From Kitasatospora aureofaciens (lineage in GTDB: Bacteria > Actinomycetota > Actinomycetes > Streptomycetales > Streptomycetaceae), in contig JODU01000002.1 in assembly GCA_000720845.1 (NCBI GenBank), forward strand, positions 1 through 64,000: a stretch of 64,000 nucleotides of DNA, read 5' to 3'. Below the pieces are notes generated by a model that saw only the letters and a program-made list of their open reading frames with translations, did no database searches and was not told where the DNA came from. Shown piece after piece: positions 1 through 9,467 of this stretch. The position numbers and the translations under genes are program-made. Every line of letters starts with the position of its first letter. Position 1 is the stretch's first letter.

Positions 1-53
1 AGTGGAGCAAGTAACTCCCATTCCGCATCCGTGAGTTCATGGCGGCGTATCAC
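1..53 (-). CDS. IS5-family transposase, N-terminal fragment (partial)
   Basis: A GTG start at 53 opens a frame reading VIRRHELTDAEWELLAP, the usual N-terminus of Streptomyces IS5-type DDE transposases (R-H-x-L-T-D-x-E-W). The start overlaps the TGA that now ends the esterase frame. Only 17 codons are visible; the catalytic residues lie outside the window. Confidence 0.6.
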   Translation of the reverse strand, partial: MIRRHELTDAEWELLAP

Positions 54-97
54 CCCACCATGATCCACCACCTCAGTGATCTTTGAAGACGGACCCT
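1..97 (-). mobile_element. End of an IS5-like insertion sequence, cut by the window edge
   Basis: The DNA up to about base 97 is non-coding IS end followed by the start of a transposase reading leftwards out of the window. The end lies near GGACCC at 91-96, next to a CTAG/TAG that could be the target. It has replaced the last codons of the carboxylesterase gene. The far end and inverted repeat lie outside the window, so the boundary is an estimate. Confidence 0.6.
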
Positions 98-1402
98 AGT
101 GGCGAAGGCGAGCACGATGTCGCGGATCCGCGTGTCACGCTCGGCTTGCTCGGCGCTGCGGCCCGGCTGTTCCTGGCCGACCAGCGCGTACATCTCCGTG
201 CCGTGCACGGCGGGCGCACCCTCGGCGGGACCGATCATCAGGAGCTGGGCGTTGCCGCCCGCGGCGGCGTGCGCCAAGGCGCCGCGGGCGGCCGGGAGCG
301 CGAAGAGGTAGTCCGCCATGACCGCGGCGCGGACCTCGGCCGGGGTACGGCCACCCTGGTCATAGGCGTCGACGATCTTCTGCGCGCGGGAGCGGGAAAT
401 ACGCCACCCCGCGACCTCGTCGACGATGCGGTCGACGGTGCCCGGGTCGTAGCGGTCGAGGTCGTTCGCCACCCACCAGCCCATGTCGTCGCTGGCCATG
501 CTCAGCAGCACGTCGACATCGCGGTGCGCACCCGAGGCGAGGACGTCCATGGGGTGGGCGTGCACCACCGCGCCGGGCTGCCCGATGTCCAGGACGACGC
601 CGGTGGCCTTGTTGTCCACCCCGCCGCGGACTCCGAGGTCCGTCGGGGCGACCTTGCGCAGGGCGTCCCTCAGGGAGGTCGCATCGAGGTCGAGCAGCTT
701 CTCCGGGTTGTCCGCGACGCCGAGTTCGGTGACGAACCGGTGTGCGAGTTCCTCTGCCCACCAGGCCGGGATGCTACGAGCGGGCCCGCCGGAGAAACCG
801 GCCAGACGCCGGTACAGGCCGTCGGCGGAGGAGGCACCCAGCAGCCCGAAGGCGGAGTAGGCGCCACCGCTGTGGCCGTAGACGGTGACATTGTCGGGGT
901 CGCCGCCGAAGTGGGCGATGTTCCGCTTGATCCAGGTGAGCGCGGCGATGACGTCCTGCAGGAAGAGGTTGCTGGCCTCCGCCAGCCGACCGCCGTACTG
1001 CGACAGCGAGAGCGCACCCAGCGCGCCGAGCCGGTAGTTGATCGACACGCCCACCACGCGCCCCGTCGCCGCGAGACCGGAGGCGTTCGAGGTGATCTGC
1101 GTGTTCGCGCCGTACTCGAATCCGCCACCATGGATGTACACGGTCACCGGCAGTGCCTTGTCGGCCGGCTGCTCGGGGGCCCACACGTTCAGGTTTAGGC
1201 AGTCCTCGCCCATCCCGCTGTCCGCCTCGAGCCAGTCACCGCTGTCGGGCTGGACGGAGACGACACCCTTGCGGTCGTAGGGGAGGCCCGGATCGAAGTC
1301 CGCGACCACGGGACTGCGGTACCGCTCGGCGGTGGCATACGGAATTCCCCACCAGGACCGCACCCCTGGTGCAGTCGGGGCCTTGGGTGCGGTAGCGGTC
1401 AT
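50..1402 (-). pseudogene. Type B carboxylesterase, 3' end replaced by an IS
   Basis: An alpha/beta hydrolase of the carboxylesterase/para-nitrobenzyl esterase family. Visible features are the early W-x-G-I-P-Y-A segment, the oxyanion-hole HGGGF segment near residue 92, E-D-C-L-N-L-N-V-W before it, and the nucleophile elbow G-H-S-G-G near residue 177. The family is usually about 490-520 residues. Here the frame leaves the conserved C-terminus at about residue 435 and ends in IS-derived codons, so it is probably a slightly truncated gene. AAGGA lies upstream of the ATG at 1402. It is not related to the neighbouring recombinases and may be host DNA beyond the border of the conjugative element. 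Confidence 0.8.
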
Positions 1403-1620
1403 GGCATGTCCTTCGGTGCGTGGTACGGATACTCGTGAAAGCCGTGGAGCGCCGCGGCATCACCTCACGGGGAGCGAGGCTCGCCGTGCTCCTCCATCAT
1501 GTTTCGAGCTCCGGCCCCTCGCCCGTTGAGCAGCGGACAGCTGATGGTCGCCAGAAGACACCCGGCATTTCTTGGGCCAGGCGCCCCTATGACGGTGAAC
1601 CGAAATGGGGAAATCTCGAA

Positions 1621-2049
1621 TCACGGGATCCGCCTCCCGTTTGGGTGCGGCTGGGTCGGCAGCGCGCGGACCGGGGCGTCGGGCTGAGCCACCGCCTGGA
1701 GCAGCTGCCGGTTGTGTGCGGTCAGCTGGTTGACGACGCGGACGAGATGCTCGACGTCGCTGCGCAGCTGGGCGAGCTCGGTGGCGTCCCTGGCCCGGAG
1801 TTCCTTCAGCTTGACGATCTGTTGACGCAGCCGGATCTCGGAGTCCGGCGTCTGTCCGCGTGCTCTGACCTGCGCATAGAAGTCGTTCTTGAGGTCGAGG
1901 TGGCGCTGGGTCAGCGCATTGCGCGGTACGCCGGCTTCCTGGGCCAGGGAGACGATCGTCAGCGCGCCATTGGAGTGCTGCGCGGTTTCCTGCAGGATGC
2001 GGTCCATGGCCGCGCGGATACGATCGCGTTCGTCGGGGGCGGGGCTCAT
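1621..2049 (-). CDS. Small recombinase-partner protein (TnpC / DUF6262-like)
   Basis: 142 residues. The first half resembles a helix-turn-helix (S-L-A-Q-E-A-G-V-P-R-N-A-L near residue 34). It is followed by a long charged helix with heptad-like spacing that should form a coiled coil, then a short Pro-rich tail. It is last in the four-gene recombinase operon and its ATG overlaps the preceding stop by 4 nt. By position and build it matches the TnpC-like accessory protein of Tn554 elements, thought to help recombination and orientation. The family name is recalled, not searched. Confidence 0.6.
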   Translation of the reverse strand: MSPAPDERDRIRAAMDRILQETAQHSNGALTIVSLAQEAGVPRNALTQRHLDLKNDFYAQVRARGQTPDSEIRLRQQIVKLKELRARDATELAQLRSDVEHLVRVVNQLTAHNRQLLQAVAQPDAPVRALPTQPHPNGRRIP

Positions 2050-4157
2050 GCGGTGCCGTCCTGGAGGGTGGTGCGGGTGCGGTGGTGGGCGTCGGCGAGG
2101 CCGCGCAGCCGGGTGGCGTTGTCGCGCAGACGTTCGCCCAGCGGGCCGGGGACGTGAGCTGCCTGCTGGTCAAGCGCGGTGGCACGGAGGCGAAGGCCGG
2201 TGGCGTGCTGATCGGTGCGGGCGATGTTTGCACAGGCGGGGACGCACTGGTCGAGGCTGGGGGTGTCCTTGAGGCCGCGGTGGCACAGGGCGTTGTCGTG
2301 CTTGTAGACGCACATCAGTAGCGTGTGGGGATTGTCGTACACTGCCAGCTGCGGGTTTGCGAGGACTTGTCGGGCCTGCCGGGCAGTGATGACGGTGCCG
2401 GTGTATTGGGGTGCGGTGGCGGCGGCCTTGATGGCCCGGCGGGCTGCGGGACCGGAGATGCCGAGGCCGTCTTCGAGCGAGGCATTCAGGTCGGCGACGG
2501 TGTCGATGGTGGCGCGGGCCGTCTCGACGTCGAGGAGGTCGTGGATGCCGTCCCGGCTGCGTGCGGCGTATCCGGCCGCTACGGAAGTCCGCAGGTGTCC
2601 GTACTGAATGGCGAGCGCGACCAGGCCGCCGGGGCGGCGGGCGATGTGCCAGGCCAGGCTCCGGCGGAACCGTTCGGTGCCGATCCTGCCGTGCGGATCC
2701 GGCGGGATGAACTCGTGGGTCAGCCCGCGGGCGGCTGCCTCCCGGTTGGCCCAGGTGATGAAGTCCTCTACCCGGACGCCCAGGCTGTGCACGGTGAGCG
2801 AGCCTGTGCCGGCGCGGGTGCCGCGCAGGTCGTGGGCGTGGTGGTCGAACAGCAACTGCCCCTGGGGCACCATGCGCTCCAGGACCCGGATGGCGTTCAC
2901 GACGGGGGCGATGGCCACCCAGGGGACATCGCGGATCTCGCCTTCGGAGCGGTGGTTGCCGTCCTCGTCGCGGGCGGTCTTGTACACGGTACTCGTGATC
3001 AAGTGCCGCCCTGTGTGCCCCGCGCTGTCCGGCTGCGGGTCGGGGCAGCAGCCGCTGCGCAGTCCGGCCACCTCGCCGGGGCGCATCCCGGTCAGATAGG
3101 CGATGACGATGAAGCACGCCGTGCCCAACTGGCGCATCAGGAAGCCTGCTTCGGTGTAGTCGATGGCCTCTCTCCAGGGTGTGCCGCCGAGTTTGCCGGT
3201 GACCGGGACACACAGCGGGCAGGGGCCGGGCCGCTCCAAGGCGGCCCGCCGCCAGCCGTGATCGCGGGTGGCGTTGTAGACCTGAGGGAGGGAGGCGCCG
3301 GTGAGCGCGGCGATATAGGCGCCCGCGATCGTGGTTCGGCCCAGCCACCGGGTGGTCGGAATCGGCAGCTGGCTGGCGTCACTGCAGTCCATGAAGGCCC
3401 GAAGCGCAGCGCGTGAGGCGGGCGTGGCGATGTTCGCGGCCGCCGTCGCACGCAGATGGTTGTGTTCGGCCCAGGCGGCCAGGATGTCGTCGCTGAACTC
3501 CTCGACCGTGCGGATCGCCCAGACGAGCAGCCGGCCCATGGTCTGCTCGGCGATCGCCTCGGTGGCGTTCTCGCCGCCCGGCGTCGCCGGCGGCAGGTAG
3601 TCGTCCACCCCCTCCATCTCCCATGGCGGGCAGCCGATGTTGCTGGGACGGCTGCTGATCTGGTCGAAGACCCACAGCCGGGTCAGCGACGACAGCATGC
3701 TGTGCACCGTGATGCGGGCCGCTCCGCTGTCGCGCATGTGACGGCCGTATTCACCGAGCATTTGCGTGGTGCAGGCGCTCAGCGTGGTGATGCCCCGGCC
3801 GGTGAGCCACACGGCCAGCCGGCACCAGGTCCCGATCGTCTGGCAGAGCGCCTTGGGTGCCTGGCGGGAGCGCCAGGTGGGATGGCGCTCCCGCAGGAAC
3901 ACCGCGGGCAGTTCGCTGTTGATCAAGGTCCAGGCGGCCAGCCGCATCTCCTCCCGGAACACGTTGGGGAACGCAGGCCAGTGGATGGTGCTGTGCGTGA
4001 CGCCCGGGTTGGCGTTCATGGGGATCAACGGCCAGGCCGGCGCCGCGTACCGTGCGACGGGGCCGACGTAGCCGTCGACGATCCGGTGGGCGGGGATGAC
4101 GAGGGTGTCCGGGCCGGGCAGAACGAGGGCCGGAACAGCAACTGGGGTGGCCGTCAC
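2046..4157 (-). CDS. Tyrosine recombinase, third of the trio (703 aa)
   Basis: A site-specific recombinase of the phage-integrase fold. Conserved residues are visible: box I Arg in Y-L-T-G-M-R-P-G-E-V-A-G-L (about residue 366), W-H-I-A-R as the H-x-x-R box (about residue 523), then Y-G-H-L-R and the presumed nucleophile Tyr in A-A-G-Y-A-A-R (about residue 550). The C-terminal region carries Cys residues (M-C-V-Y, L-C-H, Q-C-V-P-A-C) that could bind zinc, as in TnpB-like recombinases. It overlaps its neighbours by 4 nt on both sides, so the three recombinases are probably made together. Confidence 0.8.
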   Translation of the reverse strand: MTATPVAVPALVLPGPDTLVIPAHRIVDGYVGPVARYAAPAWPLIPMNANPGVTHSTIHWPAFPNVFREEMRLAAWTLINSELPAVFLRERHPTWRSRQAPKALCQTIGTWCRLAVWLTGRGITTLSACTTQMLGEYGRHMRDSGAARITVHSMLSSLTRLWVFDQISSRPSNIGCPPWEMEGVDDYLPPATPGGENATEAIAEQTMGRLLVWAIRTVEEFSDDILAAWAEHNHLRATAAANIATPASRAALRAFMDCSDASQLPIPTTRWLGRTTIAGAYIAALTGASLPQVYNATRDHGWRRAALERPGPCPLCVPVTGKLGGTPWREAIDYTEAGFLMRQLGTACFIVIAYLTGMRPGEVAGLRSGCCPDPQPDSAGHTGRHLITSTVYKTARDEDGNHRSEGEIRDVPWVAIAPVVNAIRVLERMVPQGQLLFDHHAHDLRGTRAGTGSLTVHSLGVRVEDFITWANREAAARGLTHEFIPPDPHGRIGTERFRRSLAWHIARRPGGLVALAIQYGHLRTSVAAGYAARSRDGIHDLLDVETARATIDTVADLNASLEDGLGISGPAARRAIKAAATAPQYTGTVITARQARQVLANPQLAVYDNPHTLLMCVYKHDNALCHRGLKDTPSLDQCVPACANIARTDQHATGLRLRATALDQQAAHVPGPLGERLRDNATRLRGLADAHHRTRTTLQDGTA

Positions 4158-5908
4158 AAGTCGAGGTCTCCGTTGAGCAGCAGGGCAATGAGTTCGCGAT
4201 CGGTGTCACTCACCTCGGCCAGGGCGCGGGTCCACACCGCGGCGCCGAGCTGGCCCTTGAGGTGTTCCAGGCGGGCGTGCCCCTCCTCCCACTGCCGGTG
4301 CCATTGGCCGGGTTCGAGGGCGGTGCGCAAGTTGTCGAGCGCGTGGTGCAGGTGGGCCAGACGGCTGTGGTGGGCGGGGTGAATCCGGGCGTTGGGGCAG
4401 GCCAGGCACATCAGGAAGGAGGCCGAGCAGCCTCCGCCGGGGCCGGGGTACGGGCCATCGGCGTAGTCGTGGCAGTCGGCGGTGGCGGTCGGCTGGTCGG
4501 CCAGATCGGCTTCCTCGCGCAGTTCGGCGGCGAACACGGTGGCGTGGGCCTTGGCCACGACGGCTTCGGCTGCCTCAGCGATGACGGGGATCGCGGCCTG
4601 ACGGACCTGGGGATCGGTCAGCGCGTAGACGCGGTCGTGAGTGGTCTGGCTGTTCTGTCCGGGCGCGCGCCGGTGCAGCGTGTTCACCGTCCGCCGCCCC
4701 CGGCGGAACGGCGAGGCCGCAAAGCCCTGTTGGGTCGCCCAGCGATGGGCCGTACAGCCGGAGATCCCGGACCCGAACACCCCAATCGCCGACCTCCGAC
4801 CTCTCTCGTCCTGCGGGCGGACCTCCCATGGAGCCTTGCCCGAACGCCGTATCAGCAAGCGGTCCGTGCAAGGGCTCAACGCGTACACGGCCGCGCGGGC
4901 GAACACGGTCGCCTCCAGCGCCTGCGTGATGAGCCGGCCGGGAGAGGCGGCCCCGTCGTCGGTGAGGTTGCGAGTCTCGAAGTACCGGCCGGCACCTCGC
5001 TTGTGCTTCTCCAGCTCGACCCGGTAGATCCGCAGGCCCTGGCTCCCGGCGTCCGGGGCCGCTTGCGGCACCTTCAACCGGTTGATCACCGACAGGTTCC
5101 AGCCGTGCTCGGCCAGCAGCAGCACCCCCAGCGCGACCGTCTCCATCCGGGTCAGAAACAGCCGCTGCCACGTGTGCTCGGGCTTCTCCCCGCCCAGCAC
5201 CCGCGCATAGCGGGCGAGCACCCGGCCGCGCTCGCGAACCCGGGTGTCGTGGGGTGCCTCACCGGTGCGGGCCAGACAGTCCAGCGCCTCACCCAGCAGC
5301 CACGCCTCACTGCCGCGCTCGAGTGCCCCCGCGCGCCATTGGGTGAGGTGGCGGGCGTTGCCCGTGATCCGCAGGTGCGCGGCGCGGAACATCCGCCGCG
5401 CCGTGGCGACGATCGCGTCGAACTCGGCTTCCTGGAAGGACACTTCCTTCGCCGCCGGTTTCAGGGCTCGTCGGGCGAGCGCTTCACGCGCCGCTGCGGA
5501 CAGCCGCGCATCATCCAGCAACAGCCCCCGCACCGTGGTGATCTGGCGGTAGCCGAGGGGAGTGTTCGGCCGGCTGAGCCTCCACTGCTTCCACACCCCC
5601 GCGGTCAACTGGTCGAGGTCCGCGACCGGCACCTCCAGCGTGGCCAGGTACGCAGTGAACGTCCGCAAGGGCAGCCAGAAGTACCTGCTGCTGTGGTGCG
5701 AGGTCCACCGGCTCGGCACGCACCGCGCGGCGAACAGGCTGGCCAGCGAGCGGCGCAGGGCGTCTGAGACCGGCAGCGTACGGAAGTCGTAGACCGCGAC
5801 CGCTCCCGTTCGATCGCGGTGCTCGACGACGAGGCCGTCGCCCACCACAACCGGCGGCCGTCGCACCGGCGTTGTCGGCAGTGCCGCCATACGCCCGCGC
5901 CGGCTCAT
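4154..5908 (-). CDS. Tyrosine recombinase, second of the trio
   Basis: 584 residues from the ATG at 5908, chosen because it gives an ATGA overlap with the upstream stop; an earlier ATG at 5980 would overlap by 76 nt. The fold resembles the TnpB subunit of Tn554. A C-terminal stretch (H-R-W-A-T-Q-Q-G-F, R-R-G-R-R-T-V-N, then N-S-Q-T-T-H-D-R-V-Y) sits where the catalytic Arg/His/Tyr region should be. A Cys cluster near residue 500 (G-G-G-C-S, L-M-C-L-A-C-P-N) may bind metal. The catalytic residues are less clear than in its two neighbours, so it could be a structural partner. Confidence 0.7.
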   Translation of the reverse strand: MSRRGRMAALPTTPVRRPPVVVGDGLVVEHRDRTGAVAVYDFRTLPVSDALRRSLASLFAARCVPSRWTSHHSSRYFWLPLRTFTAYLATLEVPVADLDQLTAGVWKQWRLSRPNTPLGYRQITTVRGLLLDDARLSAAAREALARRALKPAAKEVSFQEAEFDAIVATARRMFRAAHLRITGNARHLTQWRAGALERGSEAWLLGEALDCLARTGEAPHDTRVRERGRVLARYARVLGGEKPEHTWQRLFLTRMETVALGVLLLAEHGWNLSVINRLKVPQAAPDAGSQGLRIYRVELEKHKRGAGRYFETRNLTDDGAASPGRLITQALEATVFARAAVYALSPCTDRLLIRRSGKAPWEVRPQDERGRRSAIGVFGSGISGCTAHRWATQQGFAASPFRRGRRTVNTLHRRAPGQNSQTTHDRVYALTDPQVRQAAIPVIAEAAEAVVAKAHATVFAAELREEADLADQPTATADCHDYADGPYPGPGGGCSASFLMCLACPNARIHPAHHSRLAHLHHALDNLRTALEPGQWHRQWEEGHARLEHLKGQLGAAVWTRALAEVSDTDRELIALLLNGDLDL

Positions 5909-7482
5909 CTTGCCGCCCGTGAGGTGACCTGCAGCTTGGCGTCGATGTCCTGGATGCCCTCGGCTTCCCGGGCCAGACACGCGAACACCTCATCCATCTC
6001 CCGCACCGGCTGCTTCCCTTCACCAAACAGGGGTGCGGTGGTCAGCAGCGACCGCAGCTGCAGGTCGGCGACCGGGGCCAGATACCGCTCTCGGGTTGTC
6101 TCCAGGAACGCATGACCCAAAAGGTCCTGCACCATCCGCCACGGATCCCCGTACAGCAGCCGGTAGTCCCGCCGCTCCTGCGGGCTCAGCCCGAACCGCT
6201 GGTCCATTAAGTGGTGCAGGATCACCAGCATGTAGAGGGCGAAGCTGTGCCGACAGGAATGCGGCGTCGCGTACGGCGCCAGGCTGCGGTGCGGGTCCAG
6301 CCGGCGCTCCGGCTCCGGATCCAGCACCGCCCGGCATCGCTGGTTCGCCGCCGTGAAGACGTTGTTCCACGAATGCGGCTGGAACGGCAGCCCCATCTCG
6401 TTCAGCCACAGCCACAACGGCTCCACTCCCGCCGGGCCCTCGGTGTACCACGTCATCCGCTCGCCCGCGGTCGCCTCGGTCAGCGCGATGCGGCCCGTCA
6501 CACCCTGGCGGTCGCGCCAGTACACCGTCGGCTTCGGCCCCCGGCTCACCCGGGTGATCAGCCGCATGTCCCGCACACCGTCGTACCGGCCCCGGGCCTG
6601 GGCCGTGCGGATGGCATCGGCGCGCGAGGACTCGACGTAGCTCTCGATATCGCCCAACACATGAGCCTCGACGTAGTAGGTACGGGCCTTCTTGGATCGC
6701 GTGACCGCCGCCGCGAGGCGCCCCGTGTAGTAACGACCGCCCTCCAGGCGCAGTGACGGCACTTCGAACGTCAACAGCGAGGCCCCCTCCAGCCGCCGCA
6801 CTCCCGACGACGTCAACAAGCGCACAAACGCAACGTTGCGGCCCTCCAGTCGGCCCATCCAGCCCGGAGCGGGCAGCCCGTCAGGACCGTAGCCGCGCAG
6901 CCCGACGTCCACCCACAGACGGAACGACCGCGGTGTCAGCCAATGGACGTTGCTGCCCCGGCCGTCCTTCGCCTTCCCGTCCGGCACCTCGAGGACCTGC
7001 CCGTGCCGACCCACCACCCGGTGCACCGGTACCGGGTTGCGCGGCAGGAACTCGTTGCCCGGCTTCGTCGCCCACGTGTACAAGTTCATCAGCGCGGCCA
7101 GTTCACGGTTCCACTTGTTCCCGCCCACCCGCACCGGGTTCTCGGGGCACGCCTGGCGCCAGAACTGGAAGTCGTCGACATCCAACTCCACTGCCTGCGT
7201 CCAGACCTTTCCGCGCTGCCCCAGGAAGTTGAAGAACAGGCAGAGGTCCGTGATGTAGTTCCGCTTCGTCTCTCTCGTGTATCCGCGGAACGGGCTGCTG
7301 CGCGTGTACAGGCTGAAGAGTTCGTCGACGCGGTAGTCCGGCGCCAGCAGAATCGGGTCACCCGGCCGGATCCCGGTTGACGCTTCGCGCTCCGCCAGGT
7401 CCGTCCAGCCCGCCAGGACAGGAACGCGCGCCCGGGTGATCGGCACTGGCTTGGGGACCCAGAAGACTCGCCACTTGCTCAC
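5905..7482 (-). CDS. Tyrosine recombinase, first of the trio (525 aa)
   Basis: The promoter-proximal recombinase of the set. The active-site residues are clear: Arg in S-S-G-V-R-R-L-E-G (about residue 230), H-S-C-R-H in the second box (about residue 421), L-L-G-H-A (about residue 470), and the Tyr nucleophile in R-E-R-Y-L-A-P-V (about residue 484). An N-terminal SAM-like domain with F-x-R-Y-T-R-E-T-K-R-N-Y is also visible. Its start lies 24 bp from the neighbouring hypothetical gene, so the element boundary on this side is close. Confidence 0.85.
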   Translation of the reverse strand: MSKWRVFWVPKPVPITRARVPVLAGWTDLAEREASTGIRPGDPILLAPDYRVDELFSLYTRSSPFRGYTRETKRNYITDLCLFFNFLGQRGKVWTQAVELDVDDFQFWRQACPENPVRVGGNKWNRELAALMNLYTWATKPGNEFLPRNPVPVHRVVGRHGQVLEVPDGKAKDGRGSNVHWLTPRSFRLWVDVGLRGYGPDGLPAPGWMGRLEGRNVAFVRLLTSSGVRRLEGASLLTFEVPSLRLEGGRYYTGRLAAAVTRSKKARTYYVEAHVLGDIESYVESSRADAIRTAQARGRYDGVRDMRLITRVSRGPKPTVYWRDRQGVTGRIALTEATAGERMTWYTEGPAGVEPLWLWLNEMGLPFQPHSWNNVFTAANQRCRAVLDPEPERRLDPHRSLAPYATPHSCRHSFALYMLVILHHLMDQRFGLSPQERRDYRLLYGDPWRMVQDLLGHAFLETTRERYLAPVADLQLRSLLTTAPLFGEGKQPVREMDEVFACLAREAEGIQDIDAKLQVTSRAAR

Positions 7483-7505
7483 CGCGCCACCCTGTCAGAT
7501 CGGCT

Positions 7506-8282
7506 TCAACACGCTGATCCAATAGGGAAGGTCCGCCACTTCTCGAACTTGCCGTGCCCGTCGAGGAAGGAGTCGAGGAGGGCGTCGTGGTCGCCTGCAT
7601 CGGCCAGGTAGACAGGGACGGTCTCCGACTCCGGGCGGTGAGGCCCGGGTTTCGCTGCGCCGAGGTCCAAGGCGGTGCGGGCCTCGACGGCGGCGCGCTC
7701 GGCGTCGGTCAGGGGTGCCGGACCGGGGCGCATGTCGGTGCCGTGGACCTTCTCGAAGGCGAGCAGGGCCTGAGCGGGTGAGTCGAATGTGTCGGCGACT
7801 TGGCGCAGGTGGTCCTCGCCGTGGAGGTAGACCGACTTGCCGTCACGGCCGAGGTACGTGCCGACCGCGACGGTGGTGTGGCCGTCGCGGGCGTGTGCGT
7901 GGATGAGGAGATGGCCGTGGCGGATGTCGTCGTGGATCTTCTGCGCCTGGTTGGAGACCTCGCGGATCTCGCTGCGGGTGCACCACGGCATCGGATAGTC
8001 CGCCCAGGTCCATTCCTCGTCCATGGCCTCCCGGAGTCGAGGGGTGATTTCGACGCTGATGCCGCCGGCGGACAGATGCTTGGCTGCGTCCTCAGCCCAG
8101 TAGGGCTCCTCGTGGTCGATGCGGGCCAAGACCAGGACGTTGTCGGCGAGGACGGCCCAGTCGGCTGTCTCGAGAGCCGTGAGAGCGATGCGGGCCTGGC
8201 TGCCGGTCAGGACAGCGGTCACGGCGCTGGGATGGGTGGGGTGGGTGTCGAGGCGGACGTGAGCGTCGATGGAGGGAGTCAC
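7506..8282 (-). CDS. Uncharacterised protein, C-terminus possibly cut by the recombinase element
   Basis: 258 residues with no recognised domain. It is rich in acidic residues and His, with an H-G-H-L-L-I-H-A-H-A segment around residue 125 and G-T-Y-L-G-R-D-G-K-S-V-Y after it. The last residues (after F-E-K-W-R-T) look unlike the rest and end 24 bp from the recombinase start, which suggests the natural C-terminus was lost when the trio inserted. It is the last gene of the leftward series. Confidence 0.5.
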   Translation of the reverse strand: MTPSIDAHVRLDTHPTHPSAVTAVLTGSQARIALTALETADWAVLADNVLVLARIDHEEPYWAEDAAKHLSAGGISVEITPRLREAMDEEWTWADYPMPWCTRSEIREVSNQAQKIHDDIRHGHLLIHAHARDGHTTVAVGTYLGRDGKSVYLHGEDHLRQVADTFDSPAQALLAFEKVHGTDMRPGPAPLTDAERAAVEARTALDLGAAKPGPHRPESETVPVYLADAGDHDALLDSFLDGHGKFEKWRTFPIGSAC

Positions 8283-8348
8283 GTTGGGATGTCGTCTCTT
8301 CTGCCGGTGACGGGGCCTTCGGGCCCGGCCACCGGCGTATGCGGGGTG

Positions 8349-9467
8349 CTATCGGGTTGCTCGCGCGGCGCGGGCGGCGTGAGCGGCCGTCGTGGTCGGC
8401 GGGCCGGCGCGAGTGGCAGGCGCCGGGCGCGGCCATGGTGGCGGGACAGTTCCGGTGGCGTGTTGCCAGCGGGTGCGAACGGCGCTGATGTCGGCGAGGG
8501 AGCGGCGGGCGCCCACCACAAGTTGGAACGGGGTGTTCGCCGGGTCTCCGGCGTACGCCGAGATGCGCCGGCCGGCGTGATCGGCGGTGGCTAGGAGGGA
8601 GCGCTGTAGGGCACGTTCGCCCCAGTGCTCTACGGAACCGGCCGGTTCGGCCAACAGGCGGAGAACCTCTTCGGCTTCACTCGCGTTGTCGAGCAGGCCG
8701 CGCTGTTGGGCCTCCCATAGGACCGTGACGGGGTCGACGGGCTCGCGGCGGCGGGCCAGGGCGGTCAGGCACTGCCACAGGCCGGCGTGCAGGGGCCGGG
8801 TGAGGTCGTCGGGGAGCAGCCACCGGACGGACTCGATGTCGGCGGGGTGGGCGGTGGCGGTCGCTAGGAGCAGCTGCTCCTCCTCGACCGTCTCGGTGTT
8901 GTCGGTGGTGATGGCCGGCGGCGGTGCCGCGGTGCGGGGCAGCACTCCGGCGCGGGGCGGGAAGCGGCTCGCGATGTCGTCCACGACCGCGGTGAGCGCG
9001 TCGGCCTCGGCGAGCACTGTCTCGACGGGGTGCGGGTAGGTGGCGTCGTGGACGGTCTGGGTGAGGCGTTCGGCGGCCGTCTGCAGGCGACGGCGGGCGT
9101 GTTCGGCCTCGACCATCCGGGCGTAGGCCGGTGCGTGGCGGGGCCAGGGGCAGACCTGGACGAGGGTGTGCAGGTAGGAGGCGGTCAGTCCGCGCGCCTG
9201 TTCGCGCCCCGTGGCGAGCACTCGGTCGAGCCATTTGGTGTTCTTCGCGTGCTCGGCGGGGTCGGGCGGAGGCAGGGTGCTGATAGCGGTGAACAGGGCG
9301 GCGTGCGCGGCGGTGGAGAACGAGTCGGCGGCGATGCCGGTCACGTCGCCGAGGCGGTGTGGATGAAGGAGGAGGGCGCCGAGGAGGGCCTGCTCGACGT
9401 GGAACACCGGCTGCGGAGGTGCGATGGCGTCGAGGTCGTCTTCTTCGGGTTCGGGGGTGTGGGGCAT
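8349..9467 (-). CDS. Protein with two DnaB N-terminal-like domains, no helicase motor
   Basis: 372 residues. Residues about 18-130 (H-V-E-Q-A-L-L-G-A-L-L-L-H-P) and about 180-300 (E-E-E-Q-L-L-L-A-T-A-T-A-H-P, then R-W-L-L-P-D-D-L-T-R-P-L-H) both match the helical N-terminal domain of DnaB. No Walker A or RecA-type motor is present. It could bind or load a host replicative helicase, or act as a primase/helicase adaptor on the element. The ATG at 9467 forms TGATG with the stop of the methyltransferase gene, so the two are translationally coupled. Confidence 0.7.
   Translation of the reverse strand: MPHTPEPEEDDLDAIAPPQPVFHVEQALLGALLLHPHRLGDVTGIAADSFSTAAHAALFTAISTLPPPDPAEHAKNTKWLDRVLATGREQARGLTASYLHTLVQVCPWPRHAPAYARMVEAEHARRRLQTAAERLTQTVHDATYPHPVETVLAEADALTAVVDDIASRFPPRAGVLPRTAAPPPAITTDNTETVEEEQLLLATATAHPADIESVRWLLPDDLTRPLHAGLWQCLTALARRREPVDPVTVLWEAQQRGLLDNASEAEEVLRLLAEPAGSVEHWGERALQRSLLATADHAGRRISAYAGDPANTPFQLVVGARRSLADISAVRTRWQHATGTVPPPWPRPAPATRAGPPTTTAAHAARAARATR

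Larger units (their letters stand above)
1621..7482 (-). mobile_element. Tn554-type / recombinase-in-trio element (four-gene set)
   Basis: Three different tyrosine recombinase genes and a small coiled-coil gene lie head to tail, each overlapping the next by 4 nt (ATGA). This is the organisation of Tn554 tnpA-tnpB-tnpC and of RIT elements. I could not find convincing terminal repeats, so the limits given are only those of the genes. The set lies exactly between the esterase and a gene whose C-terminus looks shortened. Confidence 0.65.

Noticed and set aside
83..1198. Long open frame on the plus strand opposite the esterase
   Set aside because: It is the antisense of a clear esterase gene; such mirror frames are normal in very GC-rich DNA. 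The same was seen opposite almost every gene here.
1545..7510. Terminal inverted repeats of the recombinase trio
   Set aside because: Comparing the sequence beyond both outer genes showed no convincing matching ends, so no boundary is claimed.
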